Below, piece after piece: positions 55,449 to 64,000 of a DNA stretch of 64,000 bases. This DNA comes from Paenibacillus sp. BSR1-1 (GTDB lineage: Bacteria > Bacillota > Bacilli > Bacillales > Cytobacillaceae): assembly GCF_030403775.1 (NCBI RefSeq), contig NZ_JAQMWQ010000003.1, positions 186,001 through 250,000 on the forward strand, read 5' to 3'. Numbering within the stretch: the stretch's first letter is position 1; each line of letters starts with the position of its first letter. Under the pieces are notes generated by a model. The model searched no databases and was not told the origin of the DNA. It saw only the letters and a program-made list of their open reading frames with translations. Made by a program: the position numbers and the translations under genes.

Positions 55449-55480
55449 AAAAAAAAACGCTGGTATTATACCAACGTTTT
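55449..55480 (-). terminator. Intrinsic terminator of yneN
   Basis: AAAACG-TGGTA pairs with TACCA-CGTTTT, and the long A run becomes U leftward. Confidence 0.85.
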
Positions 55481-55483
55481 CCA

Positions 55484-56020
55484 TTACTTTAATTTACTTG
55501 CATTATCTTTCATTATATCAAGAGTCATGGCTCCGGTAAATTTATTCTGAATGATGCCTTTACTATCTATAAAATAAGTAGTAGGGATCGATAAAATTTG
55601 GTAAGCTTCATTGACTTTATCCTCAGCATCAAGAAGGATTGGGAAGGTGATTTTGTTTTCATTCACAAATTTCTGGACTTCCAATTGCGGGTCAATGTTG
55701 ACTGCCAAAATGACAAGATCTTTATCCTTTTCTTTGTAAAACTGCTCCATTTCAGGCATTTCAGCTTTACAAGGCGGGCACCATGTTGCCCAAAAGTTCA
55801 GCATAACTTTTTTTCCTTTTAAGTTCGATAGCTTGACTGTTTCACCAGTCAATGTTTTTAATTCAAAATCAGGCGCCTTAGCCCCGATGGCTAAGCCTTC
55901 CTTATTCACTGAAGCAGTACTTGCGGTATCGGGTTGTTCTGTCTTTTTCTCCATAGCCTGTACAATTGCTACAGTTAGTAATGAGATTAAAACCACAGCA
56001 GCAATGACTTTTTTCATCAT
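55484..56020 (-). CDS. yneN: Thiol-disulfide oxidoreductase YneN (TlpA/ResA-like)
   Basis: 178 residues. A signal anchor (residues 3-20) is followed by a thioredoxin fold with the active site NFWATWCPPCKAEMPEM and cis-Pro loop SIPTTYFID. It acts outside the membrane as a disulfide reductant. The ATG at 56020 has GGAGGGAG upstream. It is the yneN position of the conserved block. Confidence 0.9.
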   Translation of the reverse strand: MMKKVIAAVVLISLLTVAIVQAMEKKTEQPDTASTASVNKEGLAIGAKAPDFELKTLTGETVKLSNLKGKKVMLNFWATWCPPCKAEMPEMEQFYKEKDKDLVILAVNIDPQLEVQKFVNENKITFPILLDAEDKVNEAYQILSIPTTYFIDSKGIIQNKFTGAMTLDIMKDNASKLK

Positions 56021-56171
56021 ACCCGACTCCCTCCTTTATCCAATCATATTTGCTACCATTGATTTTACACTATAATTCCTATTGAAACAAAGGTTGGTTA
56101 TGCCGATTCTGTGACAACGTAAACGTTATTTTATAACCTAACCTTGCTGATATCATAGTTGCTTCTGTTCT

Positions 56172-57221
56172 CTACTTTTTAAAAAGTTTTGGAAGCTCTT
56201 CTTGGTAATTCCCTTTTAGTATTCCCTTTTCCGTAATGATTGCTGACACCAATTCATGTGGAGTGACATCGAACGCCGGATTAAAAACCTTCACACCTTC
56301 TGGGGCTGTTCTTTTCCCGAACCCTTCCGTAATTTCCGAAGCCTCCCTTTCTTCAATAGGGATATCTGCACCTGTTTTCGTTTCTAAGTCGATCGTTGAG
56401 GTTGGAGCAGCAACAAAGAATGGAATATCATGGGCTTTGGCCAGTAATGCCACACCATAGGTTCCAATTTTATTGGCTACGTCTCCATTGGCAGCCACGC
56501 GGTCACATCCTACAATAACAGCCTGCACCCAGCCTTTTTGCATCACCATGGCGGCCATACTGTCGGTAATCAAGGTGACATCGATTCCTGCTTGCATCAG
56601 CTCCCATGCTGTCAGCCGGGCTCCTTGCAATAATGGTCTTGTTTCATCCGCATACACTTTGATATCCCAGCCATTTTCTTGCGCCAAATATAGCGGTGCA
56701 AGAGCTGTTCCGTACCTGGCTGTAGCAATACCGCCAGCATTACAATGTGTTAGAATACCCATCCCATCATGAAGAAGTGTTAAAGCATGCTCGCCAATAG
56801 ATCGGCAAACCTCTTCATCTTCTGTACGGATTAAATGGGCTTCATTTTCAAGTGCTTCTTTAATTCGGGCAACGGGTAGGTCTTTTTCATTATTGGCACA
56901 ATCATCCATTCTTTTTAAAGCCCAAAATAAATTGACTGCTGTTGGCCGGGAAGTCGCTAAATAGTCAGCTTGTTTTTTAAATACAGAATAAAATTCGTCA
57001 AAGGAGTTCTCTGGTGCATCTTTTATGCCAAGCAATAATCCATAGGCCGCAGCAATCCCGATGGCTGGTGCGCCGCGAACCTTCAATTGTTTTATTGCCT
57101 CCCAGGCATCTTCAATTTTCGTGATTTCTAGAAACTCCGTGATCTCTGGAATTTTGGTTTGATCTAATATATTTAATATTCCGTTTTCGTAATAAACCGA
57201 TTGTAAAAATGAGCTTTCCAC
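56172..57221 (-). CDS. mtnA: Methylthioribose-1-phosphate isomerase MtnA
   Basis: 349 residues of the eIF2B-like MtnA family, which converts 5-methylthioribose 1-phosphate to methylthioribulose 1-phosphate in methionine salvage. [15 protein letters not shown], the catalytic Cys in [11 protein letters not shown] (near 162) and the Asp in [19 protein letters not shown] (near 242) are present. It starts at GTG 57221 after GGAGATGA. No SAM riboswitch is seen in the 189-bp upstream gap, and mtnK is not beside it, unlike B. subtilis mtnKA. Confidence 0.93.
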   Translation of the reverse strand: MESSFLQSVYYENGILNILDQTKIPEITEFLEITKIEDAWEAIKQLKVRGAPAIGIAAAYGLLLGIKDAPENSFDEFYSVFKKQADYLATSRPTAVNLFWALKRMDDCANNEKDLPVARIKEALENEAHLIRTEDEEVCRSIGEHALTLLHDGMGILTHCNAGGIATARYGTALAPLYLAQENGWDIKVYADETRPLLQGARLTAWELMQAGIDVTLITDSMAAMVMQKGWVQAVIVGCDRVAANGDVANKIGTYGVALLAKAHDIPFFVAAPTSTIDLETKTGADIPIEEREASEITEGFGKRTAPEGVKVFNPAFDVTPHELVSAIITEKGILKGNYQEELPKLFKK

Positions 57222-57410
57222 TTAAAAATCATCTCCACTTCTATATGTATAAGTCTGCATCTAAAGCTGAATTTTCTTACATACCATAGATATTGTAACA
57301 ATATCTTGAGGAGATGCAATATTTTTAATTTTTATTATGGCCGTATCATTTTTGTTTCTATTATTTTCTGAAAATTGGTAAAATGAATTTACGTTGAGGA
57401 GGGATTTTTT

Positions 57411-58448
57411 ATGAAAATTCTCGTATTAGGCGGCAGCCGTTTCTTAGGAAGAACGTTTGTTGAGGAGGCTTTAGCGGAAAACCATGAAGTGACCGTTTTT
57501 AACCGCGGAAATCAAAATAAGGGTTTAAAGGATGTTGAATTTATTACGGGCGATCGGTTTGGTGATTTGAAGGAATTGGAGAATCGCTATTGGGATGCTG
57601 TTTTGGATACCAGCGGTTTTATACCGTTTACAGTACAAAATTCAACTCAAGTTTTAAAGGACCGGGTGAATCAATATACCTTCATCTCCAGTATTTCTGT
57701 CTATAAAGATTGGATTCCTGTAAATTTGGATGAAACTTATCCTGTTTTAGAAATGACCCTGGAGAAAGCGAATGAACTCACAAAAGATGTAAATGGCCCT
57801 GTTTATGAATATTATGGGCATTTCAAAGCATTATGTGAACGGATAGCTTCGCAAAATTTACCTGGTCGAACGTTAAATATTCGCGCTGGACAGTTAATTG
57901 GACCAAATGACTATACTGACCGCATTCCCTATTGGGTACATAGAATTTCTAAGGGTGGGAAGGTTTTGGCACCTGGTAATCCGGAACGCAGAGTACAACT
58001 GATTGATAACCAAGACCTTTCGAACTGGATCTTATCGATGATGAAAAATCAAGCGGCTGGGACTTATAATGCAACAGGGCCTGATTATTCATTAACCATG
58101 AAGCAGTTTCTGGATGCCTGTATTAAAATAACGGGCTCAAATGCTGAACTGGTTTGGGCAGATGAGAAATTTTTGGCTGATCAAGGAGTGGCGCCTTGGA
58201 CAGAAATGCCTCTTTATGTTCCTGAGAATTATCCGATTTCACCTGATGTAGAGCAGCCTTGGAAAGGAACCTTTTCCATAAATATTGATAAGGCTGTTTC
58301 AAGCGGACTTACCTTTAGACCTCTTGAGGAAAGTATTGCTGATATTTATGCTTGGGAAAAGACACGTACGTTGTCGGCAGATGACTGGAAATCCGGGATG
58401 CAGGAAGAAAAAGAGAGAGCTTTACTTGAATTAATACAAAATAAATGA
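57411..58448 (+). CDS. NAD-dependent epimerase/dehydratase-like protein (extended SDR)
   Basis: 345 residues with the Rossmann start MKILVLGGSRFLGRTFVEEA (GGxxFxG) and FISSISVY...YEYYGHFKA, the expected Ser/Tyr/Lys region, although the usual YxxxK reads YYGHFK. It resembles the reductase group found widely in Bacillus, with no known substrate. GAGGAGG precedes the ATG. It is divergent from mtnA. Confidence 0.82.
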   Translation: MKILVLGGSRFLGRTFVEEALAENHEVTVFNRGNQNKGLKDVEFITGDRFGDLKELENRYWDAVLDTSGFIPFTVQNSTQVLKDRVNQYTFISSISVYKDWIPVNLDETYPVLEMTLEKANELTKDVNGPVYEYYGHFKALCERIASQNLPGRTLNIRAGQLIGPNDYTDRIPYWVHRISKGGKVLAPGNPERRVQLIDNQDLSNWILSMMKNQAAGTYNATGPDYSLTMKQFLDACIKITGSNAELVWADEKFLADQGVAPWTEMPLYVPENYPISPDVEQPWKGTFSINIDKAVSSGLTFRPLEESIADIYAWEKTRTLSADDWKSGMQEEKERALLELIQNK

Positions 58449-58485
58449 GGAAATTTCGATTCGCCGATATTTTATATCTAAGACT

Positions 58486-58514
58486 GAAAAGAGCAGGTCC
58501 GCCCTGCTCTTTTC
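58486..58514. terminator. Bidirectional terminator between the epimerase and ABC-F genes
   Basis: GAAAAGAGCAGG and CCTGCTCTTTTC form a 12-bp stem between convergent genes. Confidence 0.88.
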
Positions 58515-58520
58515 AACATA

Positions 58521-60221
58521 TTAACCAATTATTTTTCTTTTTTGTTTTAAAAGGTCGTTAAATTCTTGATCCAAAAGCAGATATTTCGGGTCTTTTTGAT
58601 CAAGAATCGATAATTCTCCTAAAATGGAGGCAATCCTATTTTCTATAATTAACAAAGTCTCATGATGATCATTCTTTTTGTTATCTTTATTTAAATATTC
58701 CTCAGGGTTCATTTCAACTCGTTTAATCGTTTGTTCCTCAAACACAAGCAATCGGTCACAAAGTTTATTTAAAAAATAATAATCATGGGAAACGGTAATA
58801 ATGGTCCCGGTAAATTCGCTCAAAGTTTTTTCAAGCTGCTCGCGGCTTGGCAAGTCCAAATGGTTGGTGGGTTCATCAAGGATGAGGACATCGTAATCCC
58901 GTACTAACATATCAACCAATTTGACTCTTGTTCTTTCACCAAGACTTAACGTGTTAATGGGCTTTGTGATATGCTGCTCTTTCAACCCTAGATTCGCTAA
59001 CAAGGTACGGGCTTGAAGTAGGCTTTCTCTATCCGTATATCCTAATGCTTCAAGCGCCGATTTATCAGACGGCAAATCATCCACATCTTGGCTTAAATAA
59101 GCGATTTTAAGGGAGTCACTTGTCCATAGATTGCCTCCCGATGAAGCAATATGGCCTAGAATCATTTTAATTAAGGTTGATTTCCCGCAGCCATTTTCAC
59201 CTAAAAGACCAATTCTTTCACCGTGAATAATATAAAAATGAGCATCATGAAAAAGATCCCGCTCCTCGAATGTCATGGAAAGTTTCTTCGCTTCAATAAT
59301 TCGCTTTCCTCTTTTTCCGTCGGTTTCAAACTGAAATCTTACGTTTGCATCTTCCATTGGTTTCTCAATTTTATTGTTATCTAATTCATTTTGCAGCCGT
59401 TTCATTTTTGATTTTACTTGCGCATCCCGTTTTTTCGCTTTAACGCGATGATATTCCTTCGTGCCATAATCTCTGCCTTGTTTCGTAGAAGTACTATGAG
59501 CTTTATCAGACCATGATTTAAGCTGCTCCATTTGCAGTTCGATGTCTTCTACTTTTCTTTGCTGTACTTCATATTGGTGCATATGGTCTTTAAACTTCTT
59601 TTGTTTTTGCTTTTGATACTCGCTATAATTCCCATTGAAAAAATGAATTTTCTTATTTTCTAATTCAAATATCCTGGTAACGGTCTTATCCAAAAAATGA
59701 CGATCGTGCGAGATGATAAGTACAGCCCCTGAAAATTTGTCTAATTCAGATATCAACCATTCAATTCCCTTATAATCCAGATGATTTGTAGGTTCATCCA
59801 ATATTAAAAACCCTGGCTTTGAAGCCCAGATCATAGACAAGGCGAGCTTCAGCTTTTCACCACCGCTTAAATGGGTTAAACGACTCTCTTCCCATTCATA
59901 TGCTTTCTTAAGACCAAGTTCACTTGCATGCTTAAAAAATTCAGTTTCCTTGTTCATGGCAAGAGACTGTTGAAAATCACTAACTTCGTAATCAATCGAC
60001 TGCGATAGGTACCCAATCTTAAAATCTTTGGAAGCCTCAATTTGGCCGCTATCAGGGGGAAGTTTTCCTGAAAGAATATTAGCCAGCGTTGTTTTGCCAG
60101 TGCCATTATACCCCACCAGTCCAATCCTTTCCCCATTTTTTATGTCAAATTGAATATTTTCGAGTATTTTCACAAAGTTAAAACTTTTATTTAATCCAGA
60201 TACTTTTATTATTTGGTTCAT
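58521..60221 (-). CDS. ABC-F family ATPase, antibiotic resistance/ribosome protection type
   Basis: 566 residues with two ATPase domains and no membrane helices. Walker A: GYNGTGKTTLAN and GENGCGKSTLIK. Signatures: LSGGEKLKLAL and LSLGERTRVKL. Walker B: ILDEPTNHLD twice. A long charged linker (about 205-295) is the P-site-tRNA-facing arm, and there is a C-terminal extension. VmlR-like and Lsa/Vga/Msr proteins of this type push lincosamides, pleuromutilins, streptogramins or macrolides off the ribosome. A leader-peptide attenuator precedes it. Which drug it protects against is unknown. Confidence 0.88.
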   Translation of the reverse strand: MNQIIKVSGLNKSFNFVKILENIQFDIKNGERIGLVGYNGTGKTTLANILSGKLPPDSGQIEASKDFKIGYLSQSIDYEVSDFQQSLAMNKETEFFKHASELGLKKAYEWEESRLTHLSGGEKLKLALSMIWASKPGFLILDEPTNHLDYKGIEWLISELDKFSGAVLIISHDRHFLDKTVTRIFELENKKIHFFNGNYSEYQKQKQKKFKDHMHQYEVQQRKVEDIELQMEQLKSWSDKAHSTSTKQGRDYGTKEYHRVKAKKRDAQVKSKMKRLQNELDNNKIEKPMEDANVRFQFETDGKRGKRIIEAKKLSMTFEERDLFHDAHFYIIHGERIGLLGENGCGKSTLIKMILGHIASSGGNLWTSDSLKIAYLSQDVDDLPSDKSALEALGYTDRESLLQARTLLANLGLKEQHITKPINTLSLGERTRVKLVDMLVRDYDVLILDEPTNHLDLPSREQLEKTLSEFTGTIITVSHDYYFLNKLCDRLLVFEEQTIKRVEMNPEEYLNKDNKKNDHHETLLIIENRIASILGELSILDQKDPKYLLLDQEFNDLLKQKRKIIG

Positions 60222-60257
60222 AAAAAAACTCCCTTCATAAGAACCTGAAGAGAGTTT
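60221..60257 (-). promoter_or_regulatory. Attenuator hairpin before the ABC-F start codon
   Basis: In the leftward RNA, AACTCTCTTCA pairs with TGAAGGGAGTT and seven U follow directly, ending at the ATG. The 3' arm also contains the ribosome site (AAGGGAG). TCTTCAGGTT of the 5' arm can instead pair exactly with AACCTGAAGA (60348-60357), which lies inside the leader peptide gene, giving a competing antiterminator. Confidence 0.8.
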
Positions 60258-60315
60258 TATGTATGATCGGTCGACAAATAAGCCTAAAAAAGGCTATATA
60301 TACATCGTTATACGA

Positions 60316-60363
60316 TCAGGACATAAAAAAGGACAGACTTATCCTATTCTTCAGGTTCAACAT
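60316..60363 (-). CDS. Leader peptide upstream of the ABC-F gene
   Basis: A 15-codon frame, MLNLKNRISLSFFMS, starts at 60363 and stops at 60316, about 95 nt before the ABC-F ATG. Its first codons contain the antiterminator arm AACCTGAAGA, so a ribosome stalled there would decide whether the hairpin at 60221-60257 forms. The layout is like that of vmlR and erm genes. No strong ribosome site is visible (preceding bases are ATAACGAAAA). Confidence 0.6.
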   Translation of the reverse strand: MLNLKNRISLSFFMS

Positions 60364-60458
60364 TTTTCGTTATTCGAATCATGTACTGAAAAATAAGATT
60401 ATAACTTCATCGGCCCAAATTCATTCCTTTTCGTTTGATAGTTCCATTTTATTGAAAA

Positions 60459-61436
60459 TCAGATAAATTTGTCAATCAATTCTTCAAAATTAACAGTTGA
60501 ATACGGAATTTTATCCTCTATCCTCTGTTTTAGATCTTTTAATGTAAAGGTTTGCCAATCCTCAAGATGCTGCAAATCCCACTTTTCCAAAAATAAAACA
60601 TATAAAAAAATCTCTCTTATTTTCAGGAAAATAGGAATTTGTTCAAGCAGGTGTCTGCTAATAGGGTGTTCTGTTTGATAACCATTTAGAAATTGAACCC
60701 AAAAAGTCTCACTAAAATCAGTCCTCTCAGGGACAAAAGATGTAGACTGCCAGTAGGCATGATAAAAGGAAACGGCTAAATCATAGGCAAACCAATGATA
60801 GGCACAATCATCAAAATCAAAAACGGTAATCCTGCCGTCATTCACCATGAAATTTCCCTGATGAAAATCGTTATGCATAAGACCGAACAAATTAGGGTCT
60901 TCATTATAACGTTTTAGGAATTCAAGTAGTTCTAGATATCGGTCAGCAATCATAGTTGAAGATATTTTCGGAATAAGCCTAAGAAGATCAGGTTGGTTTC
61001 TTGTCCATTTGGGTCTGTCCAACTTGGCATCCAATTTACTAGATACCTTATGCATCTTACCTGTCAACTTACCCCAATTGTAAAATAAAGTAACATTCCA
61101 GATTTTTTTGTTTGTTACATCGACTGGAACTCCTTCAGCTTTTTCAAAAGCAACAACATAAAACTTTTGTTTTTGATATTCCACTTCTTCAATCATACGT
61201 TCATATTTAGAAAGTATTGGTTTCGATACTGAAATACCATATTCTTCAAAAGTTGATACGAATTTTAATTCATTTTCGAGCCCAGATAAACTTCTTCTTG
61301 TTCCATTTGAGATTCTAAAAACTAAATTGTTACCGGTATGATCATGGGAATAGACTGAATTATGAAATCCGGTACTAATCGGCATTAGTTCAGAGGCTAA
61401 GATATTATATCTTTCTGCTATGATATTTTGAATCAT
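60459..61436 (-). CDS. Aminoglycoside phosphotransferase (APH)-fold kinase
   Basis: 325 residues. The catalytic loop LMHNDFHQGNFMV (Asp near 195) and FDFDDCAYHWFAYDLA (metal-binding Asp near 209) place it in the APH/choline kinase/homoserine kinase II fold. N-terminal NLVFRISNGTRRS contributes the ATP site. Family members phosphorylate antibiotics or small metabolites, and the substrate cannot be told. AGGGGA precedes the ATG. It is upstream of the ABC-F leader on the same strand, with 96 bp between its stop and the leader start. Confidence 0.83.
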   Translation of the reverse strand: MIQNIIAERYNILASELMPISTGFHNSVYSHDHTGNNLVFRISNGTRRSLSGLENELKFVSTFEEYGISVSKPILSKYERMIEEVEYQKQKFYVVAFEKAEGVPVDVTNKKIWNVTLFYNWGKLTGKMHKVSSKLDAKLDRPKWTRNQPDLLRLIPKISSTMIADRYLELLEFLKRYNEDPNLFGLMHNDFHQGNFMVNDGRITVFDFDDCAYHWFAYDLAVSFYHAYWQSTSFVPERTDFSETFWVQFLNGYQTEHPISRHLLEQIPIFLKIREIFLYVLFLEKWDLQHLEDWQTFTLKDLKQRIEDKIPYSTVNFEELIDKFI

Positions 61437-61518
61437 TTTCTTTTTCCCCTATGACAAAATTAATAAAGAGCTTTTTGTGACCGTTAATTTAAGTAAATGG
61501 GGGCATTATGTATCGCTA

Positions 61519-62050
61519 CTAATTACCGTCGCCCTTGATTTTTGAAACTGTTTGGCATTAAGAGCCTCTCCTAATTACCGTGACCGTTCATTTTTGGTGT
61601 GCATGAGCATTAGCAGCCTCTCCTAATTACCGAGCGCGTTCATTTTTGGCGTGCATGGGCATTTTGAGCCTCTCCTAATTACCGTGCACGTTCATTTTTG
61701 GCCTGCATGGGCATTTTGAGCCTCTCCTAATTACCGTGCGCGTTCATTTTTGGTGTGCATGAACATTAGCAGCCTCTCCTAATTACCGAGCGCGTTCATT
61801 TTTGGTGTGCATGAGCATTAGCAGCCTCTCCTAATTACCGAGCGCGTTCATTTTTGGCGTGAATGAGAATTAGGAGCCTCTCCTAATTACCGTGACCATT
61901 CATTTTTGGCGTGAATGAGAATTAGGAGCCTCTCCTAATTACCGTGACCGTTCATTTTTTGAGTGCATAAGCATTAGGAGCCTCTCCTAATTACCGTCTC
62001 CCCTCATTTCGGAAAGTCATGGGCATAAGGAGCATCCTATATTTACCGTA
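61519..62050. repeat. 52-bp tandem repeat array, ten units plus a degenerate end
   Basis: CTAATTACCG recurs at 61519, 61571, 61623, 61675, 61727, 61779, 61831, 61883, 61935 and 61987, always 52 bp apart, with a decayed copy near 62037. Each unit continues with CGTTCATTTTTGG and a variable CATGAGCAT section. In the better units the junction forms ATTAGGAG-CCT-CTCCTAAT, an 8-bp hairpin with a 3-nt loop. There are no unique spacers. It lies between the aconitase terminator and the APH-type kinase gene; 61437-62126 holds no gene. Confidence 0.95.
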
Positions 62051-62126
62051 AAATACTATTTTTATTCTATTTGGGCATTAGACGTCACGCTTACACCGTC
62101 ATTTTCGATCAAGACAGTTTTTAAGA

Positions 62127-62160
62127 AAAAAACACCATGCAAGGACGCATGGTGTTTTTT
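62127..62160 (-). terminator. Intrinsic terminator of the aconitase gene
   Basis: AAAAAACACCATGC pairs with GCATGGTGTTTTTT. The A run becomes U leftward. Confidence 0.88.
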
Positions 62161-62169
62161 ACATAGAGA

Positions 62170-64000
62170 TTATGCTTGTAATTTCTCACGAAGAACCATT
62201 TGTAGTATGCCGCCGTGACGGTAGTAATCAATTTCCACTTCAGAGTCGAAACGAACAAGAACTTCGAATTCTTTCTTGTTGCCAGCTTCGTCAGTAGCGG
62301 TTACTTTTAGAAGATCACGTGGTTTTACGTTTTCGTCAACCTGAACTTCAAATGTTTCTTTACCAGTTAAACCAAGTGTTTCAGCACTGTCTCCATCTTT
62401 GAATTGAAGTGGAAGTACGCCCATTAACACAAGGTTTGAACGGTGGATACGTTCGAAGCTTTCAGCTAGAACTGTTTTGATGCCTAAAAGGTTTGTACCT
62501 TTCGCAGCCCAGTCACGTGAAGAGCCCATTCCGTAATCTTTACCGGCAAGAACCATTAGGCCTGTGCCGTCTTCTTTGTACTTCATACAAGCATCGTAAA
62601 TAGATGTAACTTCGCCAGTTGGCCAGTAAGTAGTGAAGCCGCCTTCTGTGCCTGGTGCGATTTGGTTACGGATACGGATATTTGCGAAAGTACCGCGCAT
62701 CATGACTTCGTGATTACCACGGCGAGAACCGTATGAGTTGAAGTCACGAGGTTGAACGCCTTTTTCTAACAAATATTTACCAGCTGGAGTATTCTTGCCG
62801 ATCGCTCCTGCAGGTGAAATATGGTCAGTTGTTACAGAATCACCGAATTTACCTACAACACGAAGTCCAGTTAATGGCTCAACAGTGCCTGGTTCTGGTG
62901 ATAAGCCTTCAAAGAATGGAGGGTTTGCAATGTAAGTAGAATCCTCATCCCATGTATATAATGGCTCATTGCTAGTCTTAATTTCGTTCCAACGCTCGTT
63001 GTCGCCGAAGACGTTCTCATATTCTCTACGGAATAATTCAGGAGTAACCGTCTTCTTAACAACATCATTCACTTCAGCAGTAGTTGGCCAGACATCTTTG
63101 AAGAAGACATCGTTACCGTCTTTATCTTTACCAATTGGTTCAGATGCGAAGTCGATGTTCACTGTACCAGCAAGCGCATAAGTAACAACTAGCGGTGGTG
63201 AAGCCAAGTAGTTAGCTTTAACAAGCGGGTGAATACGGCCTTCAAAGTTACGGTTACCTGAAAGAACAGATGTAACTAATAGATCGTTTTCCGCAATTGT
63301 ATTTTCAATTTCTTCTTTTAATGGACCGGAGTTACCGATACATGTAGTACAGCCGTAACCAACAAGGTTGAAGCCGATTTGCTCAAGGTAAGGAAGCAAT
63401 CCGGAATCACGAAGGTATCCAGTTACAACCTTTGAACCTGGCGCTAAAGAAGTTTTAACAAACTTAGGAACTTCCATTCCAAGTTCAACTGCTTTTTTCG
63501 CAACAAGTCCAGCACCCACTAAAACATATGGGTTAGACGTGTTTGTACAGCTAGTGATCGAAGCAATCGCTACTGCACCAGTTTTAATTTCAGTCTGATC
63601 GCCGTTGTTGAAATTAACAGTCGCTGTTTTTTCAAGTTCATCAGCTTGTAAGCCAAAGCCTTGGTTGCCTTGTGGAGCAGAAACAGCTTTAACGAATTCT
63701 TCCTTCATTTTTGAAAGTGGAATCAAATCCTGTGGACGCTTAGGACCAGAAAGGTTTGCTTCGATTTCAGAAAGGTCGATTTCAATTACATTTGTATAAA
63801 CTGGCTCTTCAGATGGATCGAAGAATAAGCCGTTTGCTTTGCAGTATTGTTCTACAACATTAATACCTTCTTCGTCACGGCCTGTTAAGCGCATGTATTC
63901 TAAAGATTCACCATCAATTGGGAAGAATCCGCAAGTTGCACCATATTCAGGAGCCATGTTAGCGATTGTTGCACGGTCTGCTAATGGAAGCACAGACACA
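62170..64000 (-). CDS. acnA: Aconitate hydratase AcnA (CitB), C-terminal two thirds (5' part outside window)
   Basis: 610 residues are visible, starting inside the gene at [20 protein letters not shown]; about 300 residues lie beyond the right edge. Aconitase isomerises citrate to isocitrate in the TCA cycle and, without its cluster, binds mRNA in Bacillus. The [4Fe-4S] ligands [10 protein letters not shown] and [14 protein letters not shown] are present, as are [29 protein letters not shown] and [16 protein letters not shown] near the substrate site. The gene ends with a strong terminator. The neighbouring yneN-sspN-tlp order supports citB. Confidence 0.96.
   Translation of the reverse strand, partial: VSVLPLADRATIANMAPEYGATCGFFPIDGESLEYMRLTGRDEEGINVVEQYCKANGLFFDPSEEPVYTNVIEIDLSEIEANLSGPKRPQDLIPLSKMKEEFVKAVSAPQGNQGFGLQADELEKTATVNFNNGDQTEIKTGAVAIASITSCTNTSNPYVLVGAGLVAKKAVELGMEVPKFVKTSLAPGSKVVTGYLRDSGLLPYLEQIGFNLVGYGCTTCIGNSGPLKEEIENTIAENDLLVTSVLSGNRNFEGRIHPLVKANYLASPPLVVTYALAGTVNIDFASEPIGKDKDGNDVFFKDVWPTTAEVNDVVKKTVTPELFRREYENVFGDNERWNEIKTSNEPLYTWDEDSTYIANPPFFEGLSPEPGTVEPLTGLRVVGKFGDSVTTDHISPAGAIGKNTPAGKYLLEKGVQPRDFNSYGSRRGNHEVMMRGTFANIRIRNQIAPGTEGGFTTYWPTGEVTSIYDACMKYKEDGTGLMVLAGKDYGMGSSRDWAAKGTNLLGIKTVLAESFERIHRSNLVLMGVLPLQFKDGDSAETLGLTGKETFEVQVDENVKPRDLLKVTATDEAGNKKEFEVLVRFDSEVEIDYYRHGGILQMVLREKLQA

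Noticed and set aside
57222-57410. SAM riboswitch ahead of mtnA
   Set aside because: The gap is long enough, but the conserved S-box blocks (such as AGAGGTGGAGGGA) are absent and no terminator hairpin is near the start codon.
61519-62050. Possible CRISPR array
   Set aside because: The whole 52-bp unit repeats with gradual drift. There are no unique spacers, no leader and no cas genes.

Overview
The window looks like chromosomal DNA from an endospore-forming, low-GC Gram-positive bacterium of the Bacillaceae. It carries a spore germinant-receptor operon, the spore proteins SspN and Tlp, a YtaF-type sporulation protein, an MhqR quinone-stress regulon, divergent pdxR/pdxST, and the block aconitase - yneN - sspN - tlp - yneP - yneQ - yneR - plsY - yneT - parE - parC, which matches Bacillus subtilis gene order. 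Genes have strong AGGAGG-like ribosome sites and many intrinsic terminators. The genus is inference; it could be Neobacillus or a near relative.

Layout. 1-800: the tail of an unidentified gene, then a non-coding stretch of repeated hairpins with its own promoter-like sequence and terminator (candidate structured RNA). 830-7802: a germinant receptor locus with one A, one C and one small D subunit but three full B subunits, plus a decayed fragment of a fourth. 8167-25544: mixed single genes (DinB-like, a lectin with a possible cysteine-protease head, DbpA helicase, Bcr/CflA exporter, two sensor or regulator genes, radical SAM, BrnQ, MerR with a CorC/HlyC protein, YtaF, acyltransferase, a short CDF transporter) with two gene relics between them. 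25677-34100: two copies of an MhqR-type module (mhqR, DoxX, ring-cleaving dioxygenase) flanking pdxR/pdxST. The second mhqR is cut to 29 codons while its promoter and operators are intact. 34305-39943: XerS recombinase, a 21-bp tandem repeat, and a MarR-controlled heterodimeric ABC exporter. 40255-56020: the parC-to-yneN block, with a histidine kinase, a GH18 protein, a CapA-like protein and a double-AAA+ SpoVK-like ATPase inserted relative to B. subtilis. 56172-64000: mtnA, an epimerase-like protein, an ABC-F ATPase behind a leader-peptide attenuator, an APH-type kinase, a 52-bp tandem repeat array, and the 3' part of the aconitase gene.

The genes form several working units. The germinant receptor genes would place alternative B subunits with one A/C pair. 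MhqR would hold both detoxification modules off until quinones or related electrophiles appear. PdxR would sense PLP and drive PdxST. The ABC-F leader would couple ribosome stalling to expression of a ribosome-protection ATPase. The two most unusual non-coding features are the hairpin-repeat RNA candidate at 297-785 and the 52-bp array at 61519-62050. No tRNA, rRNA, CRISPR array, complete insertion sequence or prophage was seen.
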